Positions 31,046 to 42,800 of a DNA stretch of 64,000 bases are shown here, piece after piece (the first letter of the stretch is position 1; each line of letters opens with the position of its first letter). The notes under the pieces were generated by a model, which was given only the letters and a program-made list of their open reading frames with translations, searched no databases and was not told where the DNA came from. The DNA is taken from assembly GCA_963575745.1 (NCBI GenBank), contig CAUYUJ010015028.1, forward strand, positions 256,001 to 320,000, in the 5' to 3' direction. This DNA is from Prorocentrum cordatum (lineage: Eukaryota; Sar; Dinophyceae; Prorocentrales; Prorocentraceae). Position numbers and translations under genes: made by a program.

Positions 31046-31368
31046 GACTACTACTACTACTACTACGACTACTACTACTACTACCACATAGTATTATCCC
31101 TGCTACGATTAGCAGTACGACTACCACGAATATTGATACTACGACGACGACGACGACTACTACTACTACTACTAGTACTACTATTGCTAGTACTTCTTCT
31201 ATTACTACCACGAGGACGACTACTACACCTATTACGGCTACTAGGACTACTACGTCTGTTACGACTACTACGGCCATTACGACGGCGACGGCGACTATTA
31301 TGTTTACGACTACTACTACTCCTACAACTACTACTACTGCTACTGCTACTTCTACTACTACCACGAGG

Positions 31369-31403
<35 letters not shown>

Positions 31404-31416
31404 CACGACTTACTAG

Positions 31417-31461
<45 letters not shown>

Positions 31462-31474
31462 CACGCCTTACTAG

Positions 31475-31509
<35 letters not shown>

Positions 31510-31579
31510 TTTCTAGTACTACTACTACTACTACTACCACTACTAGTACTACTACTACTGCTGCTACGACTACGACTAT

Positions 31580-31618
<39 letters not shown>

Positions 31619-31635
31619 CACGACGACCAGTACTG

Positions 31636-31669
<34 letters not shown>

Positions 31670-31812
31670 GACTACTACTACTACTACTACTACTACCACT
31701 ACTACTACTACTACTATTACGACTTCTACTAGTAGTACTACCAGTACTGGTAGTAGTAGTAGTAGTAGTAGTAGTACTACTACTACTACTACTACTACTA
31801 CTGTAACTACAA
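30043..31812. repeat. 1.77-kb ACT (CTA/TAC) trinucleotide array
   Basis: Imperfect ACT repeats with interspersed ACG, ATT, ACC and GCT triplets. The phase holds for hundreds of bases. Near 31735-31775 the strand switches briefly to AGT repeats (TAGTAGTAGTAG), giving a local inverted repeat. ORFs are poly-Thr/Tyr/Leu on + and poly-Val/Ser on -. Confidence 0.97.
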
Positions 31813-33395
31813 CTTCTGCCCAACGTGAGCACTGGACTACCCCGCGTGAGGGCCGATCAAAAACCAACGTTCCAATAAGGCTTCGATCAGCAACCACAGA
31901 AACGAATCCGCACAGCAACGATTAGGATGGATAGAGAGAGGGAGAGACACATAGAGAGATGGAATGGCACTAATTATTGTATGCGGCTTGGTGCGGTGCT
32001 GAAGATATCGCCCCGCTAAATCCGCCCCCCGCGAAATATGTGTTTCGGTCTGGTGCCAACGATAACACCGGGTGTTTCCTATTGGTTTCCTGGGGGTAAG
32101 TTGGTCGTGTGGTGTGTGTGTCTTTTCATTCACAGGTGCACCCACTGGAATCCGTTGCCATAGTAAGGATCATTGCTTCGCAATCAAAAGGAAAACGAAA
32201 TCGGCTGGGTGGACGAGGCTTTGTCATCTCCATCGCAGATCTTCCACTGTTGCGCCCCACGCGTCGCACTAATGAATTGAACGCCGCGCATGGAGTCGAC
32301 AACGTGGCAAGAAGCAGTACGCTACGCTTCTCCTCCCCCTTCCTTGCTCCCATTCCGGAGACGGGGGGGCGCTTGCACCACCTTGTGGAGCGGAGGAAGT
32401 TCGGGAAGGGGATTGGAAGGGTGGAATAGACAATTATGAGCAAAAGACCGCGGGCAAGGACGGTGTGATGGATGGAGAGGAGGAGGCAACAGAGCGACAG
32501 TGAACGCACAATGCTTTTCCCGGAGCCCCATCGAGTGCTGCCAATATTCATTTGGATTCGCGTGGGCATGCCATCGATGACCCCGTCGTTTCGTTTGGGT
32601 TCGTGTCGGTTTTGCAGTGGGCTCGCATCAGGTTGCATCCCTTCTGCACTCCTCCCTACACCTCCCCTACCCTCCCCTCCGCTCTACCCTTTCGCCACAA
32701 CTCCTCCGCTCAATCTCAATGTTTGTTTGATTTTCCCTGCGTTTCCGCCCTCGCCGCAATCCTCGGCAGACCTCTTAAGTCATCCCCACTCTCCTTCTCC
32801 TTTGCGCCACCACATTCCTCCACGCACGTCTTCAGCATATCCGCGCTCCTCTCAGCGACAACCCTGCCTCCTCTGCGCTCGTCCCAACTCCACGCTGATC
32901 CCAACCCCGACGAATTTGCATCAAGAGGATTCCAACGTGATCGGATTGATCCATATCGGCGTCGCATGGGTATAAGCATTGGTTACAGTGAACCTATACG
33001 GATGCTAGCAGTTCGCTTCGCAGCGTGATTGCTCTTTCCGCTCTCTTCACGTCTCAATTCCTTCGCGCGCATACGGGCCTTATCGTGCCTTCCAGTGTGT
33101 ACCCGTGCGTTAATGATAGCCGTGCCTAGACTCTTGTCTGTTTGGAACGCCCGTGTTTATAATTCATACGGACTCGTGGCTATGTGCTGGTTGCATGTCT
33201 ATTACGGCGGTGTTATTCGGATACCTTCCTCTGCCAAGCAACTTCGTTATTGTAGAGCACTCGCGGCGGGAAATCATAAACCTTAGCTGTGATAGAAAGC
33301 GTGGACTCGAAGTCCACGAGCGCGAACATAGTCACCCCCTCGTGAGGGCCCTGGAGGCCCCCAGGGGCCAAGGAAGGCTTCCTTCTCCAGCAGGG
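31813..33395. other. unassigned region
   Basis: Mixed composition with several modest ORFs on both strands (for example 32126-32638 -, 32472-32975 +); none has a motif I recognise. One of the few low-repeat stretches. Confidence 0.4.
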
Positions 33396-33545
33396 GGGAG
33401 GAGGAGGAGGAGGAGGAGGAGGCGGAGGAAGAGGAGGAGGAGGAGGAAGAAGAGGAGGAGGAGGAGGATGGAGGAGGATGGAGGGGGGAGGGGAGGAGGA
33501 GGAGGAGGAGGAGGAGGAGGAGGAGGAGGAGGAGGAGGAGTAGTA
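33396..33545. repeat. GGA tract
   Basis: Purine tract of GGA and GAAGAGG, ending at TAGTAGTACG. Confidence 0.95.
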
Positions 33546-33991
33546 GTACGCAGCTGATGAGCAATGAATGTACTGTGCCGTGCAAACTCACGTGCCGTGG
33601 AAAAAATCGGACACAAGCACGCTACACGCGCCGCGCTGCTCGCACAGGGAGGCGGGACCGACCGAGGACCGACACGGGGCCCGACGAGGGGGACCGAAGG
33701 CGGGGCGAACGAGGGCCCGAGCGGCCGCGAGGGGGAGGGGGCGAGAAGCAGGCGGGCGAGGGCCACTACGCACAAGTCAAAATCGCATAAGCTACTGCCC
33801 GCTGTCCGTGGCCTCAGACCACTACATCGTTACCCTGGTGCCGCGGCAGCACAGCCACGCTCGAAGGCGCGGCGCTGTGCGCGGCCACACATCGATGGCC
33901 AGGTCCACGCCCAAGCTTCACACCAAGCGACCCGAGCATGCCGAACAGGTAAGCGCACGCCGCTGGTGATGGCAATGGTCCGTGGCTGCCC
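33546..33991. other. unassigned 3' flank of the orphan gene
   Basis: GC-rich sequence beyond the stop codon of the minus-strand CDS. GACCGA..GGACC-type short repeats lie near 33650-33720. Confidence 0.4.
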
Positions 33992-35566
33992 TCACGCTGA
34001 TACGTCGATCCACTCCGAGAGTTCTTCTCCCATAGCCCCAGTCTGGTCGGTGACCACGAACACACTCTTGATCATGTTCGACTGGTAGCAATTCACGCGG
34101 CGGCAGAACATCACGAAATCTGGCGGGTCGCCCACCATGGCCGCCGACCTCTCCACGAGCGTCTGCCAGTTGGCGCGCCCCACCTCCATCTTTGCCAAGC
34201 ACTCGACCATCGCGGAGTCACCCGCGTCCCTTGCCGCCTTTTCCTTGTTCTTGAACAGATTGGCCTTGTCCCTCAGTGCCCGCGCGTTGAACGAGAACGT
34301 CTGGGCCTCCACCTGCCAGGCATTGGTATCCTCCATGCAGTCCTCCAAGATCACCGTCTTCATGCTCATGCCCCACACCGCGCGGCAACACCGCGCACGT
34401 TGGGTGTCCCGTAGCCTCGACCCCATCGCTGGCACCACGTCCTGCTTGCTCCGAATCAGCGCATACTGCCGTGCTGCCGGCGACTGGTCCATGTACATGT
34501 CGTTCCTCTTGGGTACCACCACACCGTCCGCAGCGTAGGCCATATCCTTCGGCACCAGCAGCGGCTTGCAGAAATCGTCCATGGGCGCGCCTACGCAGGA
34601 GCCCACCATGAACATGCAGGAGGTGATGGTCGTGCACTCAGCGTTCTGTCTTCTCTCGAAGGCCGCCCACACGTGGACCACGTGATAGTTCTGCATGAGA
34701 GTCTCTGGCACCGACGTGTCGCCCACGGGGCGTCCGCTGCCACTGCGAACGGCACACCTCGCATCGACCGCGTCGATACTCACAGTGAGGTTGCACCTGC
34801 GGGTCCTCGTCACGTTCGTGGCGTAGCGGATGTCCTCCTCATCCAGCTCCTTGATCAGGTGTGCCGTGTGCCCCGTCATGGTCGCCCTACTCTCCAGCAT
34901 CACGAAGGCCGCACGATGGGACACGGGCTCATTCTGCAACTCCTCCAGCAACTCTTCTCGCCCTTCACCAGTGAGAGTCGCCTGGCTGGGTTTGGTACGG
35001 TCCCACCTCTCACGCATGGGGGTGCTCTGGCCGCAGGAGCCCGCGAAGGTGGGGCCGCAGTCGTGGCACGTGTTGATCGCCATTCTTCCCACCGTGCAAT
35101 GCCAGTCATGCGCCCGCCGCTGGTCGCACATGTCCGAATAGACTTCGGGGCTGCCCGCCTTGTTCGGCTTGGGGGGGAGCACCATCACCGCAATCATCAC
35201 GTGCTCCGACTGGAAGCGCCAGATGCCCATCCCCCCGACCCACGTCTCGTTCAGCATGATGGCACCTCCACACGCCTTCGTACCCTGCCGACTCCAGAGC
35301 CACCCGACCAGGATGGTGTGGTGGTACGTCGCCGTGTCCGCATGGTGGTACGCCGCCTGCCACGCGCGTACCCTAGTCCCAGGCACACCATTGTTGCCCA
35401 CGTTGCGCAGCACCGTCGAGACCCCGTCGTGGTGGTATTCCGTTACCAGCGAGTGGGGGTACGACGAGCCCAGGAAGCACCAGCGCAGGGCTGCGACGAC
35501 GCCAATCCACGTGGCCATGATCAGCTTCAGCATGGAGCCGCAGGCACAGCGCCCCACGGCGCGCAT
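33992..35566 (-). CDS. uncharacterised Cys/His-rich protein with N-terminal hydrophobic segment
   Basis: 524 codons, no interruption, ending in TGA at 33992. I do not recognise the family. Reasons to think it real: long frame in non-repetitive DNA, balanced amino-acid use, and strong C/G preference at third positions of the minus frame. Residues 12-30 (MLKLIMATWIGVVAALRWC) could be a signal anchor. Residues 43-110 hold His pairs (EYHHDG, YHHADTATYHH) and Trp. A Cys cluster at 147-178 includes C-H-D-C and GSCG; more Cys at 258-333. Residues 201-250 are acidic/helical (EELLEELQNE); 418-475 are Lys/Glu/Ala-rich and helical. Start is uncertain: Met1, Met12 or Met17 are all possible and the frame stays open upstream. 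The antisense 465-codon frame is treated as a shadow. No neighbour suggests a function. Confidence 0.75.
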   Translation of the reverse strand: MRAVGRCACGSMLKLIMATWIGVVAALRWCFLGSSYPHSLVTEYHHDGVSTVLRNVGNNGVPGTRVRAWQAAYHHADTATYHHTILVGWLWSRQGTKACGGAIMLNETWVGGMGIWRFQSEHVMIAVMVLPPKPNKAGSPEVYSDMCDQRRAHDWHCTVGRMAINTCHDCGPTFAGSCGQSTPMRERWDRTKPSQATLTGEGREELLEELQNEPVSHRAAFVMLESRATMTGHTAHLIKELDEEDIRYATNVTRTRRCNLTVSIDAVDARCAVRSGSGRPVGDTSVPETLMQNYHVVHVWAAFERRQNAECTTITSCMFMVGSCVGAPMDDFCKPLLVPKDMAYAADGVVVPKRNDMYMDQSPAARQYALIRSKQDVVPAMGSRLRDTQRARCCRAVWGMSMKTVILEDCMEDTNAWQVEAQTFSFNARALRDKANLFKNKEKAARDAGDSAMVECLAKMEVGRANWQTLVERSAAMVGDPPDFVMFCRRVNCYQSNMIKSVFVVTDQTGAMGEELSEWIDVSA

Positions 35567-35940
35567 CGCGCGGCGCCTGAGCGGCAGCGTGCCGCCAGCC
35601 CCAGGTGGGGCGGCACACAGGGATCAGCGCCTGCGGGCCGCGGCAGCCCCCATCACAGCAGGGCAACCTCGGGGCGGCCGCCTCTGGCAAGGGGGGGTCT
35701 GGGCCGCGCCGGCGGCTGGAGGAGGAGGAGGAGGAGGAGGAGGAGGAGATACCAGCACGTCCAAGACCTTCCATCCTCCGGTCCTCCACGCGGTGGGGGG
35801 GCGCCTGCCGCCGCCGCGCTTGACGCGCGGACCGCGCGCGGACCGGAGGCCGCAGGGAGGAGGCCCAGGAGGCCGCGGCCGAGGCGCCGCCCAAGGCGGA
35901 GGCGGCAGGGGACCCCCCGGGCGGCGGCGCCGACGAGGCC
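35567..35940. other. GC-rich 5' flank of the orphan gene
   Basis: Contains a short GGA tract (35714-35750); otherwise GCC/GGC-rich. May include the promoter; no motif was identified. Confidence 0.4.
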
Positions 35941-36006
35941 GCCGAGGAGAAGAGGCGAGCAGCCGCGGACGGGGAGGGGGGGGCCGAGGCTTCGGGCGGC
36001 CTGTCA
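35941..36006. repeat. 66-bp direct repeat, left copy
   Basis: Starts GCCGAGGAGAAGAGGCGAGC and ends TTCGGGCGGCCTGTCA. By eye identical to 36216-36281, including a run of eight G. The two copies bracket TIR-E. Confidence 0.97.
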
Positions 36007-36212
36007 GACGCCCGAAATGGGTACCGAAAGAATGGGTACTATGCCCAACAGCAGTTCCTGTTCCTTTTGAACAGGCCTCGCTGTCCGCGCCGCCGCGGCC
36101 TGTGTCCATTCGAGACAGGAGGTCGCCTGCCCAACAGCGGCCGCTGTTGCTTTGGGACAACATTTGCTGTTGGGCATGGTACCCATTCTTTCGGCACCCA
36201 TTTCGGGCGTCC
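36007..36212. mobile_element. TIR-E element, intact
   Basis: Ends GACGCCCGAAATGGGTACCG and CGGCACCCATTTCGGGCGTC are inverted. The inverted arms run on through AAAGAATGGGTA and TGCCCAACAGCA for about 45 bp each. Middle: CGCCGCCGCGG and CAACAGCGGCCGCTGTTG. 206 bp, non-coding. Confidence 0.9.
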
Positions 36213-36215
36213 AAA

Positions 36216-36281
36216 GCCGAGGAGAAGAGGCGAGCAGCCGCGGACGGGGAGGGGGGGGCCGAGGCTTCGGGCGGCCTGTCA
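36216..36281. repeat. 66-bp direct repeat, right copy
   Basis: Same 66 bases as 35941-36006, separated from the element by AAA. Confidence 0.97.
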
Positions 36282-36284
36282 ATC

Positions 36285-36418
36285 GGCGGCGAGCGAGGGG
36301 GGGGAGCGGAGAAGGAGAAGGCCCTCGAAGGAGGCGGCGGGACTTCTCAGAAGGTCTCGCGCCTTCTAGGGAGTGTTTCGTGTCTTCGGGGAAGGCTCAG
36401 AAATTTTCTCAGAAGGCC
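36285..36418. repeat. dispersed repeat R7, copy 2
   Basis: CGGCGGCGAGCGAGGGGGGG, GAGAAGGAGAAGGCC, ACTTCTCAGAAGG; follows the right 66-bp repeat directly. Confidence 0.65.
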
Positions 36419-36485
36419 GGGGGGCGGATTGTCAAGGGCGGAAAAATCACCTGGACCCGATGATTGGCGTCTGCTGAGAGGCCCT

Positions 36486-36610
36486 GGGCGTTTGCTACAC
36501 AGCCCTGCCCTGTTCGATTTCCTCGTTGGGTGCGTTTGCGAAACGGCTTCGCGTGTCGGGGTGATCATTATGAGGGTGGGTTTCTTGCTCTCTAGGTTGG
36601 ATTTGCTCAC
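36486..36610. repeat. dispersed repeat R2, copy 3
   Basis: GGGCGTTTGCTACACAGCCC, CTGCCCTGTTCGATTTCCTC, CGAAACGGCTTCGCGTGTCG. Confidence 0.85.
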
Positions 36611-38219
36611 TCCCCGCGTCTTTTTCCCACCTGGAAGGATCTGAAGGGTGCGCTCAGCAGGTGCAATAATATATTTGGTGCGTTCGTCGGGTCTCTAGAT
36701 GGGAATAGGGCCTGCGAGATGGCGCGAACGGTTGCAACACGTCAAGTGGGAAAGGTCTGTTGGCATGGCGGATTATACACCCCCAAGCTATGAGCCGGAT
36801 ACGCATCCATCCCCCCCTCAAACCACATTCCAGGGGCTTGGACAAGGACAGGTCCGGGAGGATACGTTGCCCCCGAGAGAAGTGGTCGAGTGTTTGGGCA
36901 GCCCGCGGGTTGAGCCAAAAGCAGTCGGTCTGAAGTTTGGGGGTCCGCTCGGGGGCGCTCTTCTGTCTGGACTCCGCGTCCTGGGAGGTCCCACCCAGGC
37001 AAGATTCCTTTGACGCATGCGAACTCTGCCAGTGCCGATGAGGGCCCGATCGACGCTGTGGCATCGACACCCCCGCTGGTGTTCCATGGCTGCAGATATC
37101 CTTCCAGTTCTGAGAACCCGCCAGCATTTCATAGAACATCTGATTTGCAGGGCCACATGTGGTTGTTGCCGAATCCTTCATTCCATCCTGATGCGTTCGT
37201 CCGGATCCTGCCTGTCCCGGCGGTCCGTGGAAGCAGGGCTGTCCAGTGTCGTGTAGGACTATCTCGTTAGCCGCCGCCGACCGAGCTGGAGCCACATGGA
37301 GGCTGCCAGCGCGTCGCGCTCGGCGTGATTGACGGGTCATCACGTGTCAGCGTTGAGACGCGCTCGGCGTGATTGACGGGTCATCGCGAGAAGACGGAGA
37401 CGATTGGGACCAGCGGTCGAACCCTCCATCCCGCAAGAAGAAGAGGAAGAAGAAGAAGAGGAAACAAACAATGTTTGTTTCATCTTCTAAACGCAAGGGG
37501 GTGATTCGACCCTGCCCCAAGAGTGCCCCCAGAGGCTCCCAAGATGCCCCTCCTCCTCCACCTCCTCCTCCTGATCTTCTCCGCCATTCTCTCCCAAGTG
37601 TTCCCCGAAGGGTTTCCACAACGGCTGGGGGAACGCATGGTCCGATAGTTTGGCAGAGTTCTTGCCACAACGCTCGGCCACATGGGCGATTCCAAAAGGC
37701 ATGGGGCGGGGGTGATCCGCCGCATGCGTCTTCGATAAGCAAGCACTTAGCCTGGCGAAGGGCCTAACCCTCTGCAGTCACGCGTAGCGCAGGGCGCGGC
37801 CCTCTCTTCACACACCGCGCGCCGCAGGGCAGTGCGGATAGTGGGCTCTGAACTCTTTGTTGAATACGGTCCGCGTGAAGGAGGTCCCGAATAATCTGGA
37901 TGCACCTCGTGGGAACACGCCCACGATCGCCGCAGGTGGAGCTCCCCCCGAGGGGACGCCATGTGAATCTGTCCATTGGTGCAATAGGAGGGGCTCCTTG
38001 TGTGGCTCGACTCGCGTTCAGGGCCTGCCAACATGGGCGTGGTGGCGCTGTACGAACCTTGCCTCTGGGCTTGCAGGTGGTGCTGCCTGAGGGCACGATC
38101 CGCGTGATGGGTGTGCCGCACTGGCCAGGGGGGGCGCAATGCGAACCTTGCCTCTGGGACCGTAATTAGGTGGAGATCCCTGTGGGCCACGATCCGTATG
38201 AGAGGTGTTCTAAGGTCAC
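36611..38219. other. unassigned region
   Basis: A 27-bp direct repeat (CGCGCTCGGCGTGATTGACG...) stands at about 37315 and 37358. The minus ORF 36654-37343 (229 codons) has ordinary composition but nothing recognisable. Confidence 0.4.
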
Positions 38220-39070
38220 TCTAAGGTCACCGGGGCGACGCTATGAAACGTATCGGGCCTCTCGGAGGCCTCCTGGGCCGTGTTTGGGCACGGTTGCCCC
38301 ATCAGACGCATTTGGACACTTTTGCGGGAGCCTCGTGATCGCTGTAGGGCCGTCTTGGGGCTTTTTGTGTCGGGCTTTCTTTCTATATAGAACTATTGGG
38401 ACATTTTGTGGCGCGTTAGCCGTCTTGGGACTATCGGGGGCTTCGGCCGCATTGAGGTTGTTGGAACCTCTTTGGACTGTTGGAAACTTAAAATGAAGAG
38501 ACAACGGACACCATTCAAACGGTCGAGGTTTAGATTTCTTCAGGCTGTTCTCGAAAGCCTCAGGCCCCCTCCAGGCCAGCTTGGCCGCCTTGGGGTCACA
38601 TGGGGGGAATTGGGAGGCTTCTTGGGACCTTCATGCCATCTTGGAGGCCAGCTGTCACCGTCTTGTCTTGGGCCGTCTGGGCCCTTCTTGAGGACCATCT
38701 TGGGCCATGTTGGCTGGCTTGGAGGCGAGCTGTCTTGATGTTGGGTGCTGTGTGCGGTGGCGGCGGACGGGCCGAGATCCGCAATGAATCTTTTGACGAG
38801 CCAGCCGTGTCATAAAACCTGGCAGGCTGCGCATCCCTCATGCAAGCAACAGAGGGCGACGGATCGAAGACGCCTACGACGAGACACGGCCGGTCCCTGC
38901 CTTTGGGGAAATGCCTATATCTCTAATCGTTGGGGAGAGTGTCGGCAAACACCTGGATTGTGGGTGTCTGTTGAACCTCGTTGGCTGGTTTGAGACCATC
39001 TGGGGGCCACCAGGTGTTGCCTTAGGTCGTCTTCAAACCATCATGGATTAGTGAGGGGGCCGTCTACAGG
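38220..39070. repeat. degenerate GGCCGTCTTGG-type repeat field, block 2
   Basis: Scattered CCGTCTTGGG, CATCTTGGGCC, CTTGGGACC and GTTGGAAC words, densest at 38340-38420 and 38575-38735. Same lexicon as block 1 and 52290-52990. Confidence 0.55.
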
Positions 39071-39716
39071 AAGGGGGGGCCCACCCCAAAACGCTAACAG
39101 CCAGGCCGGGGGGGCACAACTAAAATGTAATATTCGAAATTACGTTTTTGTCCGAAGGCATGGTTTGGAAAATCCAAAATTATGGTTTGTTGTTGTTTTT
39201 GCCCTGAAGGGCTGTGTGTGTGCTTGAATTCAGAAATCGTGATTTTATTGTGGGAAGGCTTCGCCTCTTTCGCCCTTCTGGAAGTGTTGTTGCACGATGA
39301 ACGCCACGTGCGAAACATGTTTGTGGGGAGTTGCGTGTGTAGGTTCATTGGCGGTTGATCGCGTAGCTGGTTTCGTTACTGCTCGCATCCGTCACGGCCC
39401 ACCCAGCAATAGTACCCTGGCGAAATGTCTTGATCAGGGAAGCGCGGGAACATTCCGTGTAACGAAGAGAAATTGATGGGGAAGCCGTTCAACTGAATTT
39501 CGCGGGTCAGCCCGGGCACGCCCGGGAGTGAATGCACATTCGCGGCCCTTGCAGAAACAGGCAGGGCGCAGAAGAATGATGAGGAGGCGGGGGAGGGGGA
39601 GGTGGGGGGAGGAACACGAGGAGGACGAGGACTGAAAGGAAAAAGGGAGGAGCGACGGGAGTAGCAGGAGGGGGCCGAGCAGAAGTATGATGACATTAAC
39701 TCCGCAAGCTTTGGGG
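39071..39716. other. unassigned region
   Basis: AT-richer at 39115-39340; contains a palindromic GCAAAATTG-free, T-rich stretch but no gene or repeat family that I can name. Confidence 0.35.
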
Positions 39717-39860
39717 GGAGGAGGAGGAGGAGGAGGGGGATGAGGAGGAGGAGGAGGAAAGGAGGAGGAGGAGGAGGAGGAGGAGGAGGAGGGGGAGGAG
39801 GATTGGGCGAGGAAGAGGAGGAGGAGGCGGAGGAGGAGGAGGAGGAGGACGACGACGAGC
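39717..39860. repeat. GGA tract
   Basis: GGA/GAG purine tract that leads into satellite S3. Confidence 0.95.
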
Positions 39861-39869
39861 GTACAACGC

Positions 39870-42800
39870 GCCCACGCGCGTGCGCGCGAGGTGTGAATTC
39901 TGCATTGTTCTCAGCGGTCTGGCAACGAAGGGGCCTGGAAACGAAGGGGTTCTTGGGCGGTGACCGAATGGATGTTCCAGGTAGCGCAGGGCTGCAGCGC
40001 GCCAGCCAAGTGGCTGAGCGCGCAACGCGCCCGCGCGCGCGCGCCGGCGCGAGCTGTGAATTCTGTATCTCTTGTAATAGAAGGGCCGCAATGTTGGCGT
40101 GGAAGCTCAAGAGGTCCCCTAGCGGAGAACGATTGGATTTCCGATTTACCATGGGTTTGTAGCACGTCGGCGAAGTGGCTCAGCGCGCAACGCGCCCACG
40201 CGCGCGCGCGGGCGCGAGCTGTGAATTCTGTGTTATCCACAAAAGAAGGGCAGTCGTGCTGTCCTGGACACTAAAATGGCCCCCCAGCGGTGACCGACTG
40301 GATTGTCAAATTGGCATGGGGATGTAGCATGTCGGCCAGGTGGCTCAGCGCACAAGTCGCCCGCGCGCGCGGGAGCGAGCCGCCGCTCTGCGTTATCCAG
40401 AACAGAAGGGCCGCCATGGTGGCTTGGGAGTTCAAGCAGCCCATTAGTGGTGGCCGATTTCTTTTTCCAATTTAACATGGGCTTCTGGCATGTCGGCCAA
40501 GTGTCTCAGCGCACAGCGCGCCCACGCGTGCGCGCGCGAGCTGTGAGTTCTACCCGCAATAGCAGGGCCGCCATGCTGGCCTGGGAAATCAAGCGGCCCA
40601 TTAGCGGTGACCGATTGAATATCCGAGATAGCTCGAGTTCGTAGCGTTTTGGTTAAATGGTTCAGCGTACAACGAGCCCACGCGCGCGCGCGCCCGCTTG
40701 CGCTCGCGCGCGCGAGCTGTGAATTCTGCATCACCAACCATAGAATGGCCGCCATGTTTGCTTAGAAACTTAAGTGGCCCCTGAGCAGTAACCGACGGAC
40801 TTCCAAGTTAGCAAAAGGTCGTAGCATGCCGGTTAAGTTGTGCAGCGCACAGAGCGCCCGCGCCTGTGCGCGCAGGCGCGAGCTGTGAACCCTGTATTCT
40901 CCGCAATGCAAATGCAGCCACGTTGGCCTGAGAACTCAAGTGGCCCCTTAGCCGTGGCCGATGGTATTTTCCATGTTTAACATGGGTTTGTAGCATGTCG
41001 GCCAAGTTGCCCAGCGTACAAGGCGCCTCGCGCGCGCGCCCGCGCGCGCGAGTTGTGAATTTTCGTGCTACCCGCAGTAGAAGGGCCGCCATGTTGGCTT
41101 GCACACTCAAGTAGCCCTTTTGCGGTGGCTTCCAGCGTGTCAGCCCAGTGGCTCAGCGCGCAGCGCGCCCCCGCGCGCGCGCGGGCGCGAGCTGCGAACC
41201 CTGATCCAAAGTAGAAGGGCCGCCGTGTTGGCTTGGAAACCCGGATTGATTTCCAGGTTAGCACTGGTTTGTGGCATGTTGGCCAAGTGGTTCAGCGCTC
41301 AACGCACCCACCCGCGCGCGCGCGAGTTGCGACTTCTGGATCAATTGGTTACCCATAATAGAAGGGCCGCCACGATTGCCTGGAAATTGAAGTGCAACCC
41401 TATCGTTGGCTGATTCGATTTCCGAGTAACCATGAGTTCGCAGCGTGCCGATTAAGCTGTAAATTTTTTATTGCACGCAATAGAGTGGCCGTCATGTTGG
41501 CCTGGAAGCCATAGTGGCCCCTTAGCGGTGGCCGATTGGTTTTCCCAGTTTACCTAGGGTTGCCGCATGTCGGCCAAGTTGCTCAGCGTACAACGCACCC
41601 GCGCGCACGCGCGGGCGCGAGTTGTGACCTCTGCATCGCTCACAACAGAAGGGCCGCCGTATTGGCTTGGAAACGCAAGTGGCTCTCTAGCGATGGCCGA
41701 CTGGATTTTCAATTTAACATGGGTTTGTAGCATGTCGCACAAGTGGCTCAGCGTAAAGGACGCCCACGCGCGCGCGCGAGCAGTGACTTACGAACTATCC
41801 ACACCAGAAGGGCCGCTATGTTTGCTTGGAAACTAAAAGTTGCCCGTTGCGGTAGAAGATTGAATATCCTAGTTAGCATGTGGTTGTGCCATGTTGGCCA
41901 AGTAGCTCAGCGTGCAACGCGCCCGCGCGCGCGGGCGCGAGCTGTGAACTCTGTATCATCCACGACAGAGGACCGCCGTGCTGGCCTGGCAATTCAAGCG
42001 GCCCCGTGGCGGTGGCCGAATGGATTTCCAAGTTAACATGGGGTTGTTGCATGTCGGCCAAGTGGCTCAGCGCACAACGCGCGCACGCGCGCGCGCGGGC
42101 TGTGCATCCTGCACTACCCACAATAGAAGGGCCGCTGTCTCCTGGAAACTCATGTGGCCCCTGAGCGGTGACCGATTGGAATTCCGAGTTCACATGGGCT
42201 TGTAGCATGTGGCTGAACGCACATAGCGCCCGCGCGCGCGCGCCCCCCCCCCCGGCGCGTGCGAGCTCTGAAAGCCGTACTACCCGCAATATCGGGTCCT
42301 TTATGTTGGCATGGAAGCTCAAGTGGCCCCTCCGCAGTAACCGATTGAACTTCCGAGTTAACATGGGGGTTGTCGCGTATCGGCCAGGTGGCTCAGCGTA
42401 CACGTCGCCCACGCGCGCGCTAGCTGTGAACTCTGTATTTTCCACCGTACAACGGCCACCATGTTGGCATGGAAAATCTAATTGGCCAATTAACGGTGAC
42501 TGATTGTATTCCGAGTTAACATGGGCTTGTAGCATGTCGGTCACGTGGCTTAGCGTACAACGCGCCCGCGCGCGCGAGATGTGACTTCTGGACTACCCAC
42601 ATTAGAAAGGGCCGCCATGTTGTGGCCTGGAAACTCAAATGGCCCCTTAGCGGTGACCGATTGGATTTCGAAGTTAGCATGAGTTTGTAGCGTGTCGGTT
42701 ACGTGGCTCGATTTACAAAGCGCCACCGCGCGCGCGCGCCCGCGACCGCGCGAGCGCGAGTCGTGAATCTTGGGTTACCCACAAAAGAAGGGCCGCCGTG

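Noticed and set aside
30542-31406. Poly-Val, poly-Ser and poly-Leu ORFs of 180-258 codons
   Set aside because: Pure products of the ACT/AGT trinucleotide array.
34673-36070. 465-codon plus-strand ORF
   Set aside because: Antisense to the 524-codon minus-strand gene, then runs into Arg/Pro/Gly low-complexity sequence.
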